Part shown: one piece after another, positions 1 through 6,236 of the stretch
Layout of the letters: each line of letters begins with the position of its first letter
Position numbering within the stretch: position 1 is the stretch's first letter
Source: Planctomycetaceae bacterium UBA4655
GTDB lineage: Bacteria; Planctomycetota; Planctomycetia; Pirellulales; UBA1268
DNA length: 6,236 nt
Assembly (NCBI GenBank): GCA_002405515.1
Contig: DHLZ01000214.1
Span: 6,014 to 12,249 of the forward strand
Direction of reading: 5' to 3'
Made by a program: the position numbers and the translations under genes
Notes under the pieces: generated by a model
Told to the model about the DNA's origin: nothing
What the model saw: only the letters and a program-made list of their open reading frames with translations
Databases searched by the model: none

Positions 1-2
1 AG

Positions 3-319
3 GCCGACCCGCTCGCCGCGGTCGTGCCAAACATGCCCGCCGAGATGCCGGCAGTCTCGTTCGATCGACGCGACCGCGACGCCGCCGTGCCGACCGCCTC
101 CACCGAGGCCGCCGCCCCGCGGTCCGACGGTGACGCCGACGGGCAGCCCGCCGCGGCGGCCGCGAGACCTCACGCAGGTGGAGCGTGCGCTGCTCGACCA
201 TGTCCGCCGCCATCGCGGTCAGGGCCGAGGTGATCTGCATCGTCCGCGGCCGCGACACGCCCGACGCCGAGAGCGAGGTGTTCGTGCTGCAGCCTTCTTC
301 GGCCGGCCAAGCCCGCTGA
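3..319 (+). pseudogene. 3' end of an unidentified gene, coding signal split over three frames
   Basis: I do not recognise this protein. Three consecutive stretches look coding, each in a different forward frame. From 3 to about 160 the frame starting at base 3 gives an Ala/Pro/Asp-rich linker-like segment containing VPNMPAEMPAVSF. From about 163 to 204 the next frame gives RDLTQVERALLDHV. From about 200 to 319 the third gives MSAAIAVRAEVICIVRGRD and then a tail ending SSAGQAR before TGA at 317-319. Each stretch has G or C at nearly all third positions and reads like ordinary protein. Two +1 steps, near 150-165 and near 197-205, would join them into one C-terminal region. The cause could be a decayed gene or two single-base errors in the assembly. 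The stop lies 44 nt before the phosphatase start, a plausible operon spacing. Alternatively, only the last 40 codons (ATG at 200) are translated, or the signal is a composition artefact. Confidence 0.4.
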
Positions 320-348
320 GCGGCTTGCGGCAGGGCCCGCCGATGCGC

Positions 349-354
349 AGGGAG
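349..354 (+). promoter_or_regulatory. Ribosome binding site of the histidine phosphatase gene
   Basis: The motif AGGGAG lies 9 nt before the ATG at 364. It favours that start over the in-frame ATG at 343, which would place the motif inside the coding sequence and add seven residues (MRRENGC) ahead of the usual family start. Confidence 0.55.
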
Positions 355-363
355 AATGGCTGC

Positions 364-981
364 ATGCTGCAATTCCTGCTGCGACACGGCGAGAGCGTCT
401 CGAACGTCGAGGGCCGCGTGCAGGGGCAGCTCGACGTGGACCTGACCGATCTCGGCATCGAGCAGGCGCGGCGGGCCGGCCGCTGGTTTGCCTCACCGGA
501 AGGACCGGCGATCGAGGAGATCTGGTCGAGTCCGCTCCGCAGGGCCCGGCGCACGGCGGAGATCGTCGCCGCCGCGGTCGGCCTCGACGTTCGCGTCGAC
601 GACCGGCTCAAGGAGCTCGATGCGGGCATCTTTCAGGGGCTGCTCTGGTCGGAGCTCGACAGCATTCATCCGGAAGCGCATGCCCGATGGAAGTCGGGCG
701 ACCCCGACTACGCGATTCCGGGCGGTGAGTCCCGCCGATCGCTCGCCGGGCGGGGCGAGGCCGTGCTCACGGAGATCGCGAGGCGGCCGGCCGCGAACGT
801 GCTCGTCGTGGCCCACGGCGGAATTCTCACCCACGCGCTTCGCCGCATGGTGAACCTCGACAAGGCGATCGGCGGTGGCGAGGACGGTCGCCGGCCGGCG
901 ATGGCCAACGCGGCGGTGAGCCTGCTTGCGTGGCCGGGGCCGGAGCTCGTCTCGTTCAACCAGACGGCCCACCTCGATTGA
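364..981 (+). CDS. Histidine phosphatase family protein (phosphoglycerate mutase-like)
   Basis: A complete 205-residue cytoplasmic enzyme of the histidine phosphatase (PhoE/GpmB/CobC-like) branch, normal in length for the family. The chain opens with a beta strand and the signature LLRHGES, placing the phospho-accepting histidine at residue 8 beside Arg7. The motif SSPLRRARRTAE (residues 55-66) supplies the second phosphate-binding arginine, probably Arg60. KELDAGIFQG (83-92) carries the likely acid/base Glu84, and VVAHGG (148-153) holds the second catalytic histidine, His151. All core catalytic positions are present, so the enzyme should be active. The family removes phosphate from small metabolites through a phosphohistidine intermediate. 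The substrate cannot be told from sequence, and neither GpmB-like nor CobC-like activity can be chosen. The start at 364 is supported by AGGGAG upstream and by RHG falling at residues 7-9. It may be cotranscribed with the broken frame upstream, and it converges with tolC. Confidence 0.93.
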   Translation: MLQFLLRHGESVSNVEGRVQGQLDVDLTDLGIEQARRAGRWFASPEGPAIEEIWSSPLRRARRTAEIVAAAVGLDVRVDDRLKELDAGIFQGLLWSELDSIHPEAHARWKSGDPDYAIPGGESRRSLAGRGEAVLTEIARRPAANVLVVAHGGILTHALRRMVNLDKAIGGGEDGRRPAMANAAVSLLAWPGPELVSFNQTAHLD

Positions 982-1006
982 ACGGCGGGGCCGTGGAAAT
1001 CGGTTT

Positions 1007-1023
1007 GGCTCACGGCAGGAGCC
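1007..1023. other. Small inverted repeat at the convergent gene ends
   Basis: GGCTC at 1007-1011 pairs with GAGCC at 1019-1023 across a 7-nt loop, and the left arm overlaps the tolC stop codon. No T-run follows on either strand, so this is at best a weak candidate for stopping transcription between the two convergent genes. It may be chance in GC-rich DNA. Only 28 nt (982-1009) separate the two stop codons, and I see no better terminator in them. Confidence 0.2.
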
Positions 1024-2632
1024 GCACGCCGACGGCGGTGTTCAGTTCGAGCATGCTCCGGCGGTGGCGGACGACCGCCTCACGGTGGCTCTGTGCGACC
1101 GTCGCCGCCTCCTCGGAGGCGTTTTCGAGCGACTCGGCGTCGATCGCGCCGCGGGCGAAGGCCTCGACGTTTCGTCGAAGCGAGGCCGCCGCAAGCGGCA
1201 GCAGTCCATTCTCGATCCGCTCGAGTCCCCTGAGGCTCGTGCGGTACTCACGTTCGGCGAGCCGCACCTCCGACTCGACCCGCCGCTCGGCGGCGGAGAG
1301 CTCGTTGCGTGTCTGGCAGACGTTCGTGCGGGCCCGCGCGACGTTCCCCTGGTTGCGGTTGAACAGCGGCACCGAAACGGTCAGCCCGACGGCCCACGAA
1401 CTCGCGTCGCTGCGGTTGTAGGGGCCGAAGTCCTGGACGGTGATCGGATCGTAGAAGAGATAGACGTCGTCGTAGGCGTTCGCCTTCTGGAGATCGACCT
1501 CGGCCTGCGCACGCCCGACCCCGCGACGTATCGCGACGAGGTCGGGACGGCATTCGAGCGCGAGCCGGACGAGTTCGTCGGCCGGAGGCGGGGGGGCCGC
1601 GGTGTCCTTGAGCGTTCCTCTCGGTTGGATGCCCGCCACCCGATCCGCCGGTTCGTTGAGGAGGACGGCGATCGATTCCTGGGCGTCTTCGAAGGCCTCG
1701 GTCGCGTCGATCGCCGCGAGCCTGATGCGTTCGAGGGTGAGCGAGAGCCGCTCGACCCGCTCTTCCCCGGCGGGCGGGACCTGCGCGGCACGCGTCTCGG
1801 CGACGAGCCGCTCGCAGCGGGCGAGGGCGTCGCCGGCGGCGAGGACCTCCAGCCTCGCCGCCTGGAGATTCACGAACGCCCGCGAGACGGCGTCGATCTG
1901 CCGTCGGACGAGGTCCTGAAACTGCGATTCGACCGCCGACCTCGCCATGCGTGCCACGACGACCCTCGCCTTCCGCTTCTGTGACACGTCGAGCGGCAAC
2001 GTGATGTTGAGGTCGTATTGCGTCGGTCCGCCGGGCCGCCTGTCGTTGAACGTGCCATAGGGGATGAATTGCGAGTCGACGTAGACGAGCGGGTTGGTTC
2101 GCAGCCCGGCGGTGAGGATGTCGGCATCGGCCTGCGGCAGTTCGTGGCGAATCGCGCGGATGTCGAGGTTCGCCGCCATCATCCGCTCGATCGCGTCGTC
2201 GAGCGTGAGCCCGTCGGGCGAGCCCTCGTCGTCGGCAAGCGAGGTGTCGATCGCCGTCGTCGGCACGGCCGCCGTTTCGACCTGCGTGGCCGCGCCGGCG
2301 GGAGACGGCCGCCTCGGCGGCTCGCCGCGGTCCGCGGCCGCGGCCATCCGTTCGCGACCTGCGACGCCCCGCGGCAGGATCGACGTCCGCCGTCGTCCGC
2401 CGATCACGTTCGGCGCCGCGGTCTCCATTTCCGTGCCGAGGCCGCCCGGTGGCGGGCCGAGCGGCGAACCGCCGCCGCCCGGAACCGGGCCGAGATTCGG
2501 AAACTCGATCACCCGCGGCGACCGTGGGGCGTCGAAGGCGTTCTGTGCGACGCTCGGCGGGCATGGCCACAGGAAGCCGACAGCCGCGATCGACGCGATG
2601 AACGGCAGGTTCGTTCGCATCGTGCGGCGCAT
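1010..2632 (-). CDS. TolC family outer-membrane efflux protein (CzcC/CusC-like)
   Basis: A 540-residue outer-membrane channel of the TolC family, which forms trimeric ducts that complete tripartite efflux pumps or type I secretion systems. Residues 1-29 are a signal peptide: a basic start (MRRTMRTN), hydrophobic FIASIAAVGF and a likely cleavage after SVA at 27-29. Cys24 does not sit in a good lipobox. Residues 31-140 form a Pro/Gly-rich, low-complexity leader unusual for the family. Two outer-membrane efflux repeats follow, about 142-338 (opening LTLDDAIERMMAANLDI) and 352-538. The second contains VPLFNRNQGNVARA (421-434), typical of the CzcC/CusC branch, and the chain ends LNTAVGVRLLP. Long helical stretches rich in Ala, Glu and Arg fit the periplasmic barrel. 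The start is set by GGGGAA nine nt upstream; the ATG four codons later would sit too far from it. No adaptor or inner-membrane pump is in view, so the cargo (metal ion, drug or other) is unknown. Confidence 0.93.
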   Translation of the reverse strand: MRRTMRTNLPFIASIAAVGFLWPCPPSVAQNAFDAPRSPRVIEFPNLGPVPGGGGSPLGPPPGGLGTEMETAAPNVIGGRRRTSILPRGVAGRERMAAAADRGEPPRRPSPAGAATQVETAAVPTTAIDTSLADDEGSPDGLTLDDAIERMMAANLDIRAIRHELPQADADILTAGLRTNPLVYVDSQFIPYGTFNDRRPGGPTQYDLNITLPLDVSQKRKARVVVARMARSAVESQFQDLVRRQIDAVSRAFVNLQAARLEVLAAGDALARCERLVAETRAAQVPPAGEERVERLSLTLERIRLAAIDATEAFEDAQESIAVLLNEPADRVAGIQPRGTLKDTAAPPPPADELVRLALECRPDLVAIRRGVGRAQAEVDLQKANAYDDVYLFYDPITVQDFGPYNRSDASSWAVGLTVSVPLFNRNQGNVARARTNVCQTRNELSAAERRVESEVRLAEREYRTSLRGLERIENGLLPLAAASLRRNVEAFARGAIDAESLENASEEAATVAQSHREAVVRHRRSMLELNTAVGVRLLP

Positions 2633-2783
2633 GGCGATACGTTCCCCGCGAGAAACGCCCGTGCCGCCCGTCGGCCAGGCCGCTCCTGCGGCAATTCTGA
2701 TCGGGAGGAGGCTGAAGGTCGGTCCAGCTTTTCCGGCAGGACGAGCCGCGGCACGTTGCCGAGTCTTCCCAGGCTTCCCGGAC
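2633..2783 (-). other. Intergenic gap between the TIGR03790 gene and tolC
   Basis: A 151-nt spacer. It contains a perfect 5-bp inverted repeat, CGGCA at 2749-2753 and TGCCG at 2757-2761, with a 3-nt loop, about 22 nt after the TIGR03790 stop codon on the minus strand. No T-run follows it, so it is not a convincing intrinsic terminator. I find no clear -35/-10 pair. The length would allow a separate promoter for tolC, but the sequence does not show one. One minus-strand frame stays open across the gap as the shadow of neighbouring coding sequence. Confidence 0.3.
2642..2647 (-). promoter_or_regulatory. Ribosome binding site of the tolC-like gene
   Basis: GGGGAA on the minus strand, 9 nt before the ATG at 2632. 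It supports the first ATG over the second at 2620, which would be 21 nt away. Confidence 0.45.
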
Positions 2784-4553
2784 CTACTTGCCGCCGACGA
2801 CTTCCACGGTGACGGGGGCCGCGTTCACGCTGCCCGGGGAGCCTCGGAGCTTGCGTCCGGTCGCGCGGAGGGTGACCTTGCCGAGGCCGAGCAGATCGGA
2901 CGGCACCTGGATCGTCGACTCGGAGCCGCTGGCTCGCCCGAGCACGCGGCCCATCGCGTAGACGATCGTGCCGTCGATGTCCTCGCCGGCGACCTTCACG
3001 GCGATCGTGTCGCCGAGCTTCGCGCGGGCCGGCGACGCGGACAGCGAGAGGGATCGGCCGCCGTTGGCGAACGTGACGGAACCGCCCCACCGTCCCTGCG
3101 ACTCGATCGGCGACGACTCGATCGCGACCACGCGGATGTCGTGGTGACCGTCTGCCAGCTTCGTCGTGTCGAGCGTGAATCGTTCGCCCGCGGAGCACGT
3201 CGCGTACCGCAGGCCGTCGATGAAGAGTTCGAAGCGATCGACGTCGCCGCCTCCCGCCACCGTCGCCCGCGGCACGATCTCGACAACGCCGCTCCAGGGC
3301 TTTCCCGGGTCGATCCCGCCGCCGTCGGGCCCGATCGTCGCGTCCACCTCGAGGATCATGGCCCACGGCCGGCAGAGCGGATCGCCGACGACGAGCAGCT
3401 GGTAGGGAGAATGGACCGACTGGTAGAAGGCCTCCGCGAGGGTGGCGCCGCGGGCGTAGTGGAGCTGGATCGCGGCGTGCGGAAACTTCGCCTGCAGCGC
3501 GTAGGGCTCGATGACCGTGCCGCTGGAGCCGGCGGCCCCGGCGCGGAGAAACTCCGACAGCGGCGTCTGTCCCGCCGACCGCGTGAAGATCCCGCCGTAG
3601 CTCGTGAGGTTCTCGCAGATGGCCCCCGGCACGATCGTGCTGTTTGACCGCGGCCAGTCGAAGTCGGCCGTGCCCGTCATGAGCCCGGCCACGTCCCGCT
3701 TCGACACCGGGAGCGTGCCCTTGACGATCTCCGCGGCGACGCCGAGCTTCGCGAGGGAGCGGACGGCCTGGTCGAAGACGCCGCTCCGCGTCTTCGTGCG
3801 GACGTCGCCATTGGTCACGAAGTAGATCGTGCCCTTCGGGCGGGTGCCGTCGGCCGCGGCGGCGGTCGAGAGATACCGGATGATCTCCGGCACCGTGTTG
3901 CCCCGCCCGTCCGTGACGCCGAGCATCGCGGAAAGCAGGTAGCGAACGCCACCGGCCTCGAGGAGCTCGCCCTGCGGACCCCATCCATACCAGCCGCGGA
4001 AGCCGACCGTTTCCCGGGGCATGCCGTCGCCGTCGAGCGGCCGCCAGTAGCGGTTGCTCGCGGGGTCGAGCCATGCCGGCACGCCGCTGTCGACCGCCGC
4101 ATGGAGCATCGTCATGCCGGTGAGCGAGCCGGATGGAAACTTGTCGGTGGTCGCCAGCTCCTTGGGGAGCTCTTCGGCGAAGTCGATCCGCCAGGGAAAG
4201 TCGCAGGAGTAGACGACCATGTCGATCTGCGGCGCGAGCCTCCGGGCTTCGATCGCCGACTTGATCGGTCCGAGGATCGACCTGCGAAATTCGGCGATGC
4301 CGACGTTCTGCCGGCTCCCCTGCCAGTCGAGGAAGAGCACGTTGATCGGCGGCACTCCCCGCAGCGAGGCGTAGGCGTTCGCGACCGCGATGCTTTCGGC
4401 GCTCGCCGCGTTCACGACGAGCAAGAGGTTTTCGGCACCCCCGCCCCCCATCGCCGAAGGCTGGAGGCCGACTGCGAGCAGCCCGCCGAGCAGAACGCTC
4501 AGCAGGGCGGTCGCCATCGACCACACGCGGCGGGCTCGGTTATGGAAGGGCAT
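2784..4553 (-). CDS. TIGR03790 family exported protein with C-terminal Ig-like region
   Basis: A 589-residue protein of unknown molecular function, recognised by the TIGR03790 pattern. Residues 1-35 are a signal peptide: basic MPFHNRARR, then hydrophobic ATALLSVLLGGLLAVGL. The mature chain opens with ENLLLVVNAASAES (41-54) and a strand near VLFLDW (72-77), followed by IDMVVYSCDFPWRIDF (110-125). The family core ends with ENLTSYGG (314-321), VIEPYALQAKFP (347-358) and the signature VVGDPLCRPWA (388-398). Residues 399-589 are beta-rich; FELFIDG (441-447) and DTTKLADGHHDIRVVAIE (462-479) resemble bacterial Ig-like domains. There is no PEP-CTERM tail; it ends VTVEVVGGK. The family is known to occur only in species that encode an exosortase, so a role at the cell surface or in export is inferred. 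I chose ATG 4553 because it opens a proper signal peptide; its ribosome binding site is weak. The frame stays open to a TTG at 4667 and an ATG at 4661. Confidence 0.87.
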   Translation of the reverse strand: MPFHNRARRVWSMATALLSVLLGGLLAVGLQPSAMGGGGAENLLLVVNAASAESIAVANAYASLRGVPPINVLFLDWQGSRQNVGIAEFRRSILGPIKSAIEARRLAPQIDMVVYSCDFPWRIDFAEELPKELATTDKFPSGSLTGMTMLHAAVDSGVPAWLDPASNRYWRPLDGDGMPRETVGFRGWYGWGPQGELLEAGGVRYLLSAMLGVTDGRGNTVPEIIRYLSTAAAADGTRPKGTIYFVTNGDVRTKTRSGVFDQAVRSLAKLGVAAEIVKGTLPVSKRDVAGLMTGTADFDWPRSNSTIVPGAICENLTSYGGIFTRSAGQTPLSEFLRAGAAGSSGTVIEPYALQAKFPHAAIQLHYARGATLAEAFYQSVHSPYQLLVVGDPLCRPWAMILEVDATIGPDGGGIDPGKPWSGVVEIVPRATVAGGGDVDRFELFIDGLRYATCSAGERFTLDTTKLADGHHDIRVVAIESSPIESQGRWGGSVTFANGGRSLSLSASPARAKLGDTIAVKVAGEDIDGTIVYAMGRVLGRASGSESTIQVPSDLLGLGKVTLRATGRKLRGSPGSVNAAPVTVEVVGGK

Positions 4554-4676
4554 GGCGGTGTGGCTCGGCAGGATCGGTGGCGAGAAGGTCGTCCCGCCCG
4601 AACTGATCGTAACGCGGCCGGTCGCCCGCGGCGAGACGATGGGTATCACGGCGTTGTCCATTCGCAAGCCTGCGGC
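4554..4676 (-). other. Leader/intergenic gap between the WD40 and TIGR03790 genes
   Basis: A 123-nt spacer, most of which is open in the frame of the TIGR03790 gene, with a possible ATG at 4661. The extra 36 residues it would add look unlike any signal peptide, so I treat it as untranslated. A short inverted repeat, CGCA at 4663-4666 and TGCG at 4671-4674, lies just after the WD40 stop codon. It has only four pairs and no T-run. No promoter pair with good matches is visible. Confidence 0.3.
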
Positions 4677-6236
4677 TCAGTGGTCGCCGACTGGCCAGAG
4701 CCGCGGTCCGTCCGGCGACCCGCGGTGGAGCGACTCGCCGTCGGAGCCGAACACGGGGGTGTCCAGCGGGGAGTAGCTCCGCGACACGACGACGCAGCGG
4801 ATGCGGCCCCGTTCCACGTCCCACAGCGACCACACGTGCAGGCGGTTTTCCACCAAGTACAGGCGGCCGTCGGCGGAAAACGTGCCCGCCACGGCCGCAG
4901 CCGCGGGGCCACACTGGCTCCCCAGTCGCGTGCCGCGATCCACGTCCCAGGACGTGACCAGTTCGACGTGGTCTGCGTATGACTGACCCACGAGCAGCCG
5001 GCGCCCATCGGGCGTCGCACGACACCAGTGGACGGGGAGATGATTCTCCAGGGTGCGGATCACCTCCAGTGAACGCGGATCGCGAAGTTCGACCGCCGAC
5101 CGCGAGGTTCGGTGCGTCACGATGAAGCGGCCGTCGGGACTGTAGGCCGCGTGCAGCAGCGGGGCTTCGATCCGGGCGAGTTGCCGGCCCGTCGTGAAGT
5201 CGCGCAGGTCGAGGACGTCGTTGTTGATCTGCAGCAGGAGCGTGCGGCCGAGCGGGTCGATGCGGGCCGCATGCACGTTCCAGGCGGCGAAAGGCTCGAA
5301 CGTCCGGGTCGCCAGTCCGGTGGCGGCGTCGTAGACCGTGAACTGGTAGCGGCCGTCGGCCCGAGGCCGCGGTGGCGCGGCGACCCGACGCACGATGACG
5401 AACGCATCGCCCACGGGCGCGATGGCGGCGGCCTCGCCCCCGGCGAGATGGGCGTCCACACGGGCGAGAACGCGGTCTCGCTCGTCCGCGACGAGGATCG
5501 ACCGCCCGCGGGGGGGCGGGGACTCGAGCAGCCGGCGGCGGCCGTCGCCGCTGGTTCCAAGCAGCTGATGGCCGGGGAACGACGGCGGAGCGGCAGTCTC
5601 CTGTGCGACGGGCACCGTGGCGACGGTCTTCGCGTGCTTCAACCAGAATCGGTCGATCCGGTCGTCCAGTTCATCCCCCACGCGGACAACGGGCCAGCCG
5701 ACCCGGGCGGCGGGCGGGGACGGGACAGAGTCACCCCAGGAGGCAGGCAACACCTTGCTCGCTGTTGCAGCGGGCCCACCGGCATTGACTGTCTCGACGA
5801 CCTGAAACGTTTTGGCAAGCGTTGCCGGCGGGATCGCCGGATCGACGACGCCGGCCAGATTCCACATCGCGGCGCCGTCGTCGGCGGCGGTGAGGAGGCG
5901 GTCGCCCCGCGGGCTGCAGGTGATCCGGCGGACGGGGCCCCGATGCCCCCGAAAACAGCGAATCTCCTCGCCCGAGGCCGTCGCCCAGAGCCGGATCGTC
6001 GTGTCGAGTGATCCCGTCGCACAGCGGCGGCCATCGGGGCTGAAGACCCCCGTGGTCACGGGCCCGGCATGCCCCTCGAGCGCGGTGGTGCGGCCCGTGG
6101 CGGCATCGATGACGACCACCCAGCCGGCGTCCTCGGGCGTGATCGGCTGGTTCACGTCGTCGTGCCCGCGAACGCCGCCCACGAGGATTCGCGAGCCGTC
6201 CGCGGACCAGGCGATAAACAGGACGCGGCCCGGCGG
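4677..6236 (-). CDS. WD40 repeat protein, N-terminus beyond the window
   Basis: The visible 519 residues are the C-terminal part of a beta-propeller protein. The frame is open to the window edge and reads GRVLFIAWSADGSRILVGG upstream of a GTG at 6182, itself a WD40 strand pattern, so that GTG is not the start. Residues 55-84 form a classic repeat (GH near the start, FSPDGRR, then TIRLW), followed by a second at 97-125 (GHRGPVRR through AMWNL). A stretch at about 128-258, rich in Ala and Pro, breaks the array. Weaker propeller blades then run to the end, marked by YSPDGRF (365-371), TPDGRRLLVG (408-417), FSADGRLYLV (453-462) and RLWPVGDH at the C-terminus. WD40 propellers act as protein-binding scaffolds; no enzyme domain is visible here. 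In Planctomycetota such propellers are often fused to kinase or cytochrome domains, so the missing N-terminus could hold one. Partner and location are unknown. Confidence 0.9.
   Translation of the reverse strand, partial: PPGRVLFIAWSADGSRILVGGVRGHDDVNQPITPEDAGWVVVIDAATGRTTALEGHAGPVTTGVFSPDGRRCATGSLDTTIRLWATASGEEIRCFRGHRGPVRRITCSPRGDRLLTAADDGAAMWNLAGVVDPAIPPATLAKTFQVVETVNAGGPAATASKVLPASWGDSVPSPPAARVGWPVVRVGDELDDRIDRFWLKHAKTVATVPVAQETAAPPSFPGHQLLGTSGDGRRRLLESPPPRGRSILVADERDRVLARVDAHLAGGEAAAIAPVGDAFVIVRRVAAPPRPRADGRYQFTVYDAATGLATRTFEPFAAWNVHAARIDPLGRTLLLQINNDVLDLRDFTTGRQLARIEAPLLHAAYSPDGRFIVTHRTSRSAVELRDPRSLEVIRTLENHLPVHWCRATPDGRRLLVGQSYADHVELVTSWDVDRGTRLGSQCGPAAAAVAGTFSADGRLYLVENRLHVWSLWDVERGRIRCVVVSRSYSPLDTPVFGSDGESLHRGSPDGPRLWPVGDH

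Noticed and set aside
130..363. In-frame extension of the phosphatase back to an ATG at 130
   Set aside because: The phosphatase family starts a few residues before RHG, a ribosome binding motif sits just before 364, and the upstream residues include unrelated coding-like fragments and Arg-rich shadow sequence.
926..1984. A 352-codon open frame on the plus strand
   Set aside because: It is antisense to the tolC-like gene, is rich in Arg, Gly and Asp with no recognisable domain, and is open because high-GC codons rarely give stops on the opposite strand.
2749..2761. Hairpin after the TIGR03790 gene as an intrinsic terminator
   Set aside because: Only a five-pair stem and no T-run follows on the minus strand, so it does not meet the usual form.
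2094..3647. A 517-codon open frame on the plus strand
   Set aside because: It runs antisense across the tolC and TIGR03790 genes and the gap between them, and shows no family pattern; a composition artefact.
2509..4524. A 671-codon open frame on the minus strand, longer than the real gene there
   Set aside because: It is out of frame with the TIGR03790 signatures (GDPLCRPWA and others), is dominated by Arg, and crosses the gap into tolC. Length alone is misleading at this GC content.
5112..6011. A 299-codon open frame on the plus strand
   Set aside because: Antisense shadow of the WD40 gene, with no domain pattern of its own.
6180..6182. GTG as the start codon of the WD40 gene
   Set aside because: The frame is open to the window edge and the 18 residues before it carry a good WD40 strand (FIAWSADGSRILVGG), so the true start is outside the window.
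1..6236. CRISPR array, tRNA or rRNA gene, insertion sequence, toxin-antitoxin or defence system
   Set aside because: I found no spaced direct repeats, no structural-RNA landmarks, no transposase or recombinase motifs and no defence-family signatures on either strand.

Overview
The window is very GC-rich, with G or C at most third codon positions on whichever strand is coding. Its genes are a WD40-repeat protein, a TIGR03790-family exported protein and a TolC-type outer-membrane protein with a long Pro/Gly-rich leader. This mix suggests a Gram-negative member of the Planctomycetota, perhaps Pirellulales-like. That placement is inferred from gene content and composition, as there is no marker gene in the window.

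Layout. Bases 3-319 on the plus strand look like the 3' end of a protein gene, but the coding signal moves through all three forward frames, so the gene is broken or the sequence carries indels. It ends at a TGA at 317-319. After 44 nt comes an intact histidine phosphatase gene (364-981, plus). The phosphatase converges with a minus-strand set: its stop lies 28 nt from the stop of a TolC/CzcC-like outer-membrane efflux protein (1010-2632). Upstream of tolC on the minus strand, in order, are a TIGR03790-family exported protein with a C-terminal Ig-like region (2784-4553) and a WD40 protein (4677-6236) whose N-terminus lies outside the window.

How they work together. The three minus-strand genes share orientation but are separated by 151 and 123 nt, so a single operon is possible but not shown. 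Two of them have signal peptides and act outside the cytoplasm. The TolC-like protein has no adaptor or inner-membrane pump here. TIGR03790 proteins are known only from genomes that encode an exosortase, which makes a surface or export role a reasonable guess. I see no rRNA, tRNA, CRISPR array, insertion sequence, attachment site, strong terminator or obvious new defence system. The most useful leads are the frame-switching fragment at the left edge and the TIGR03790 protein.
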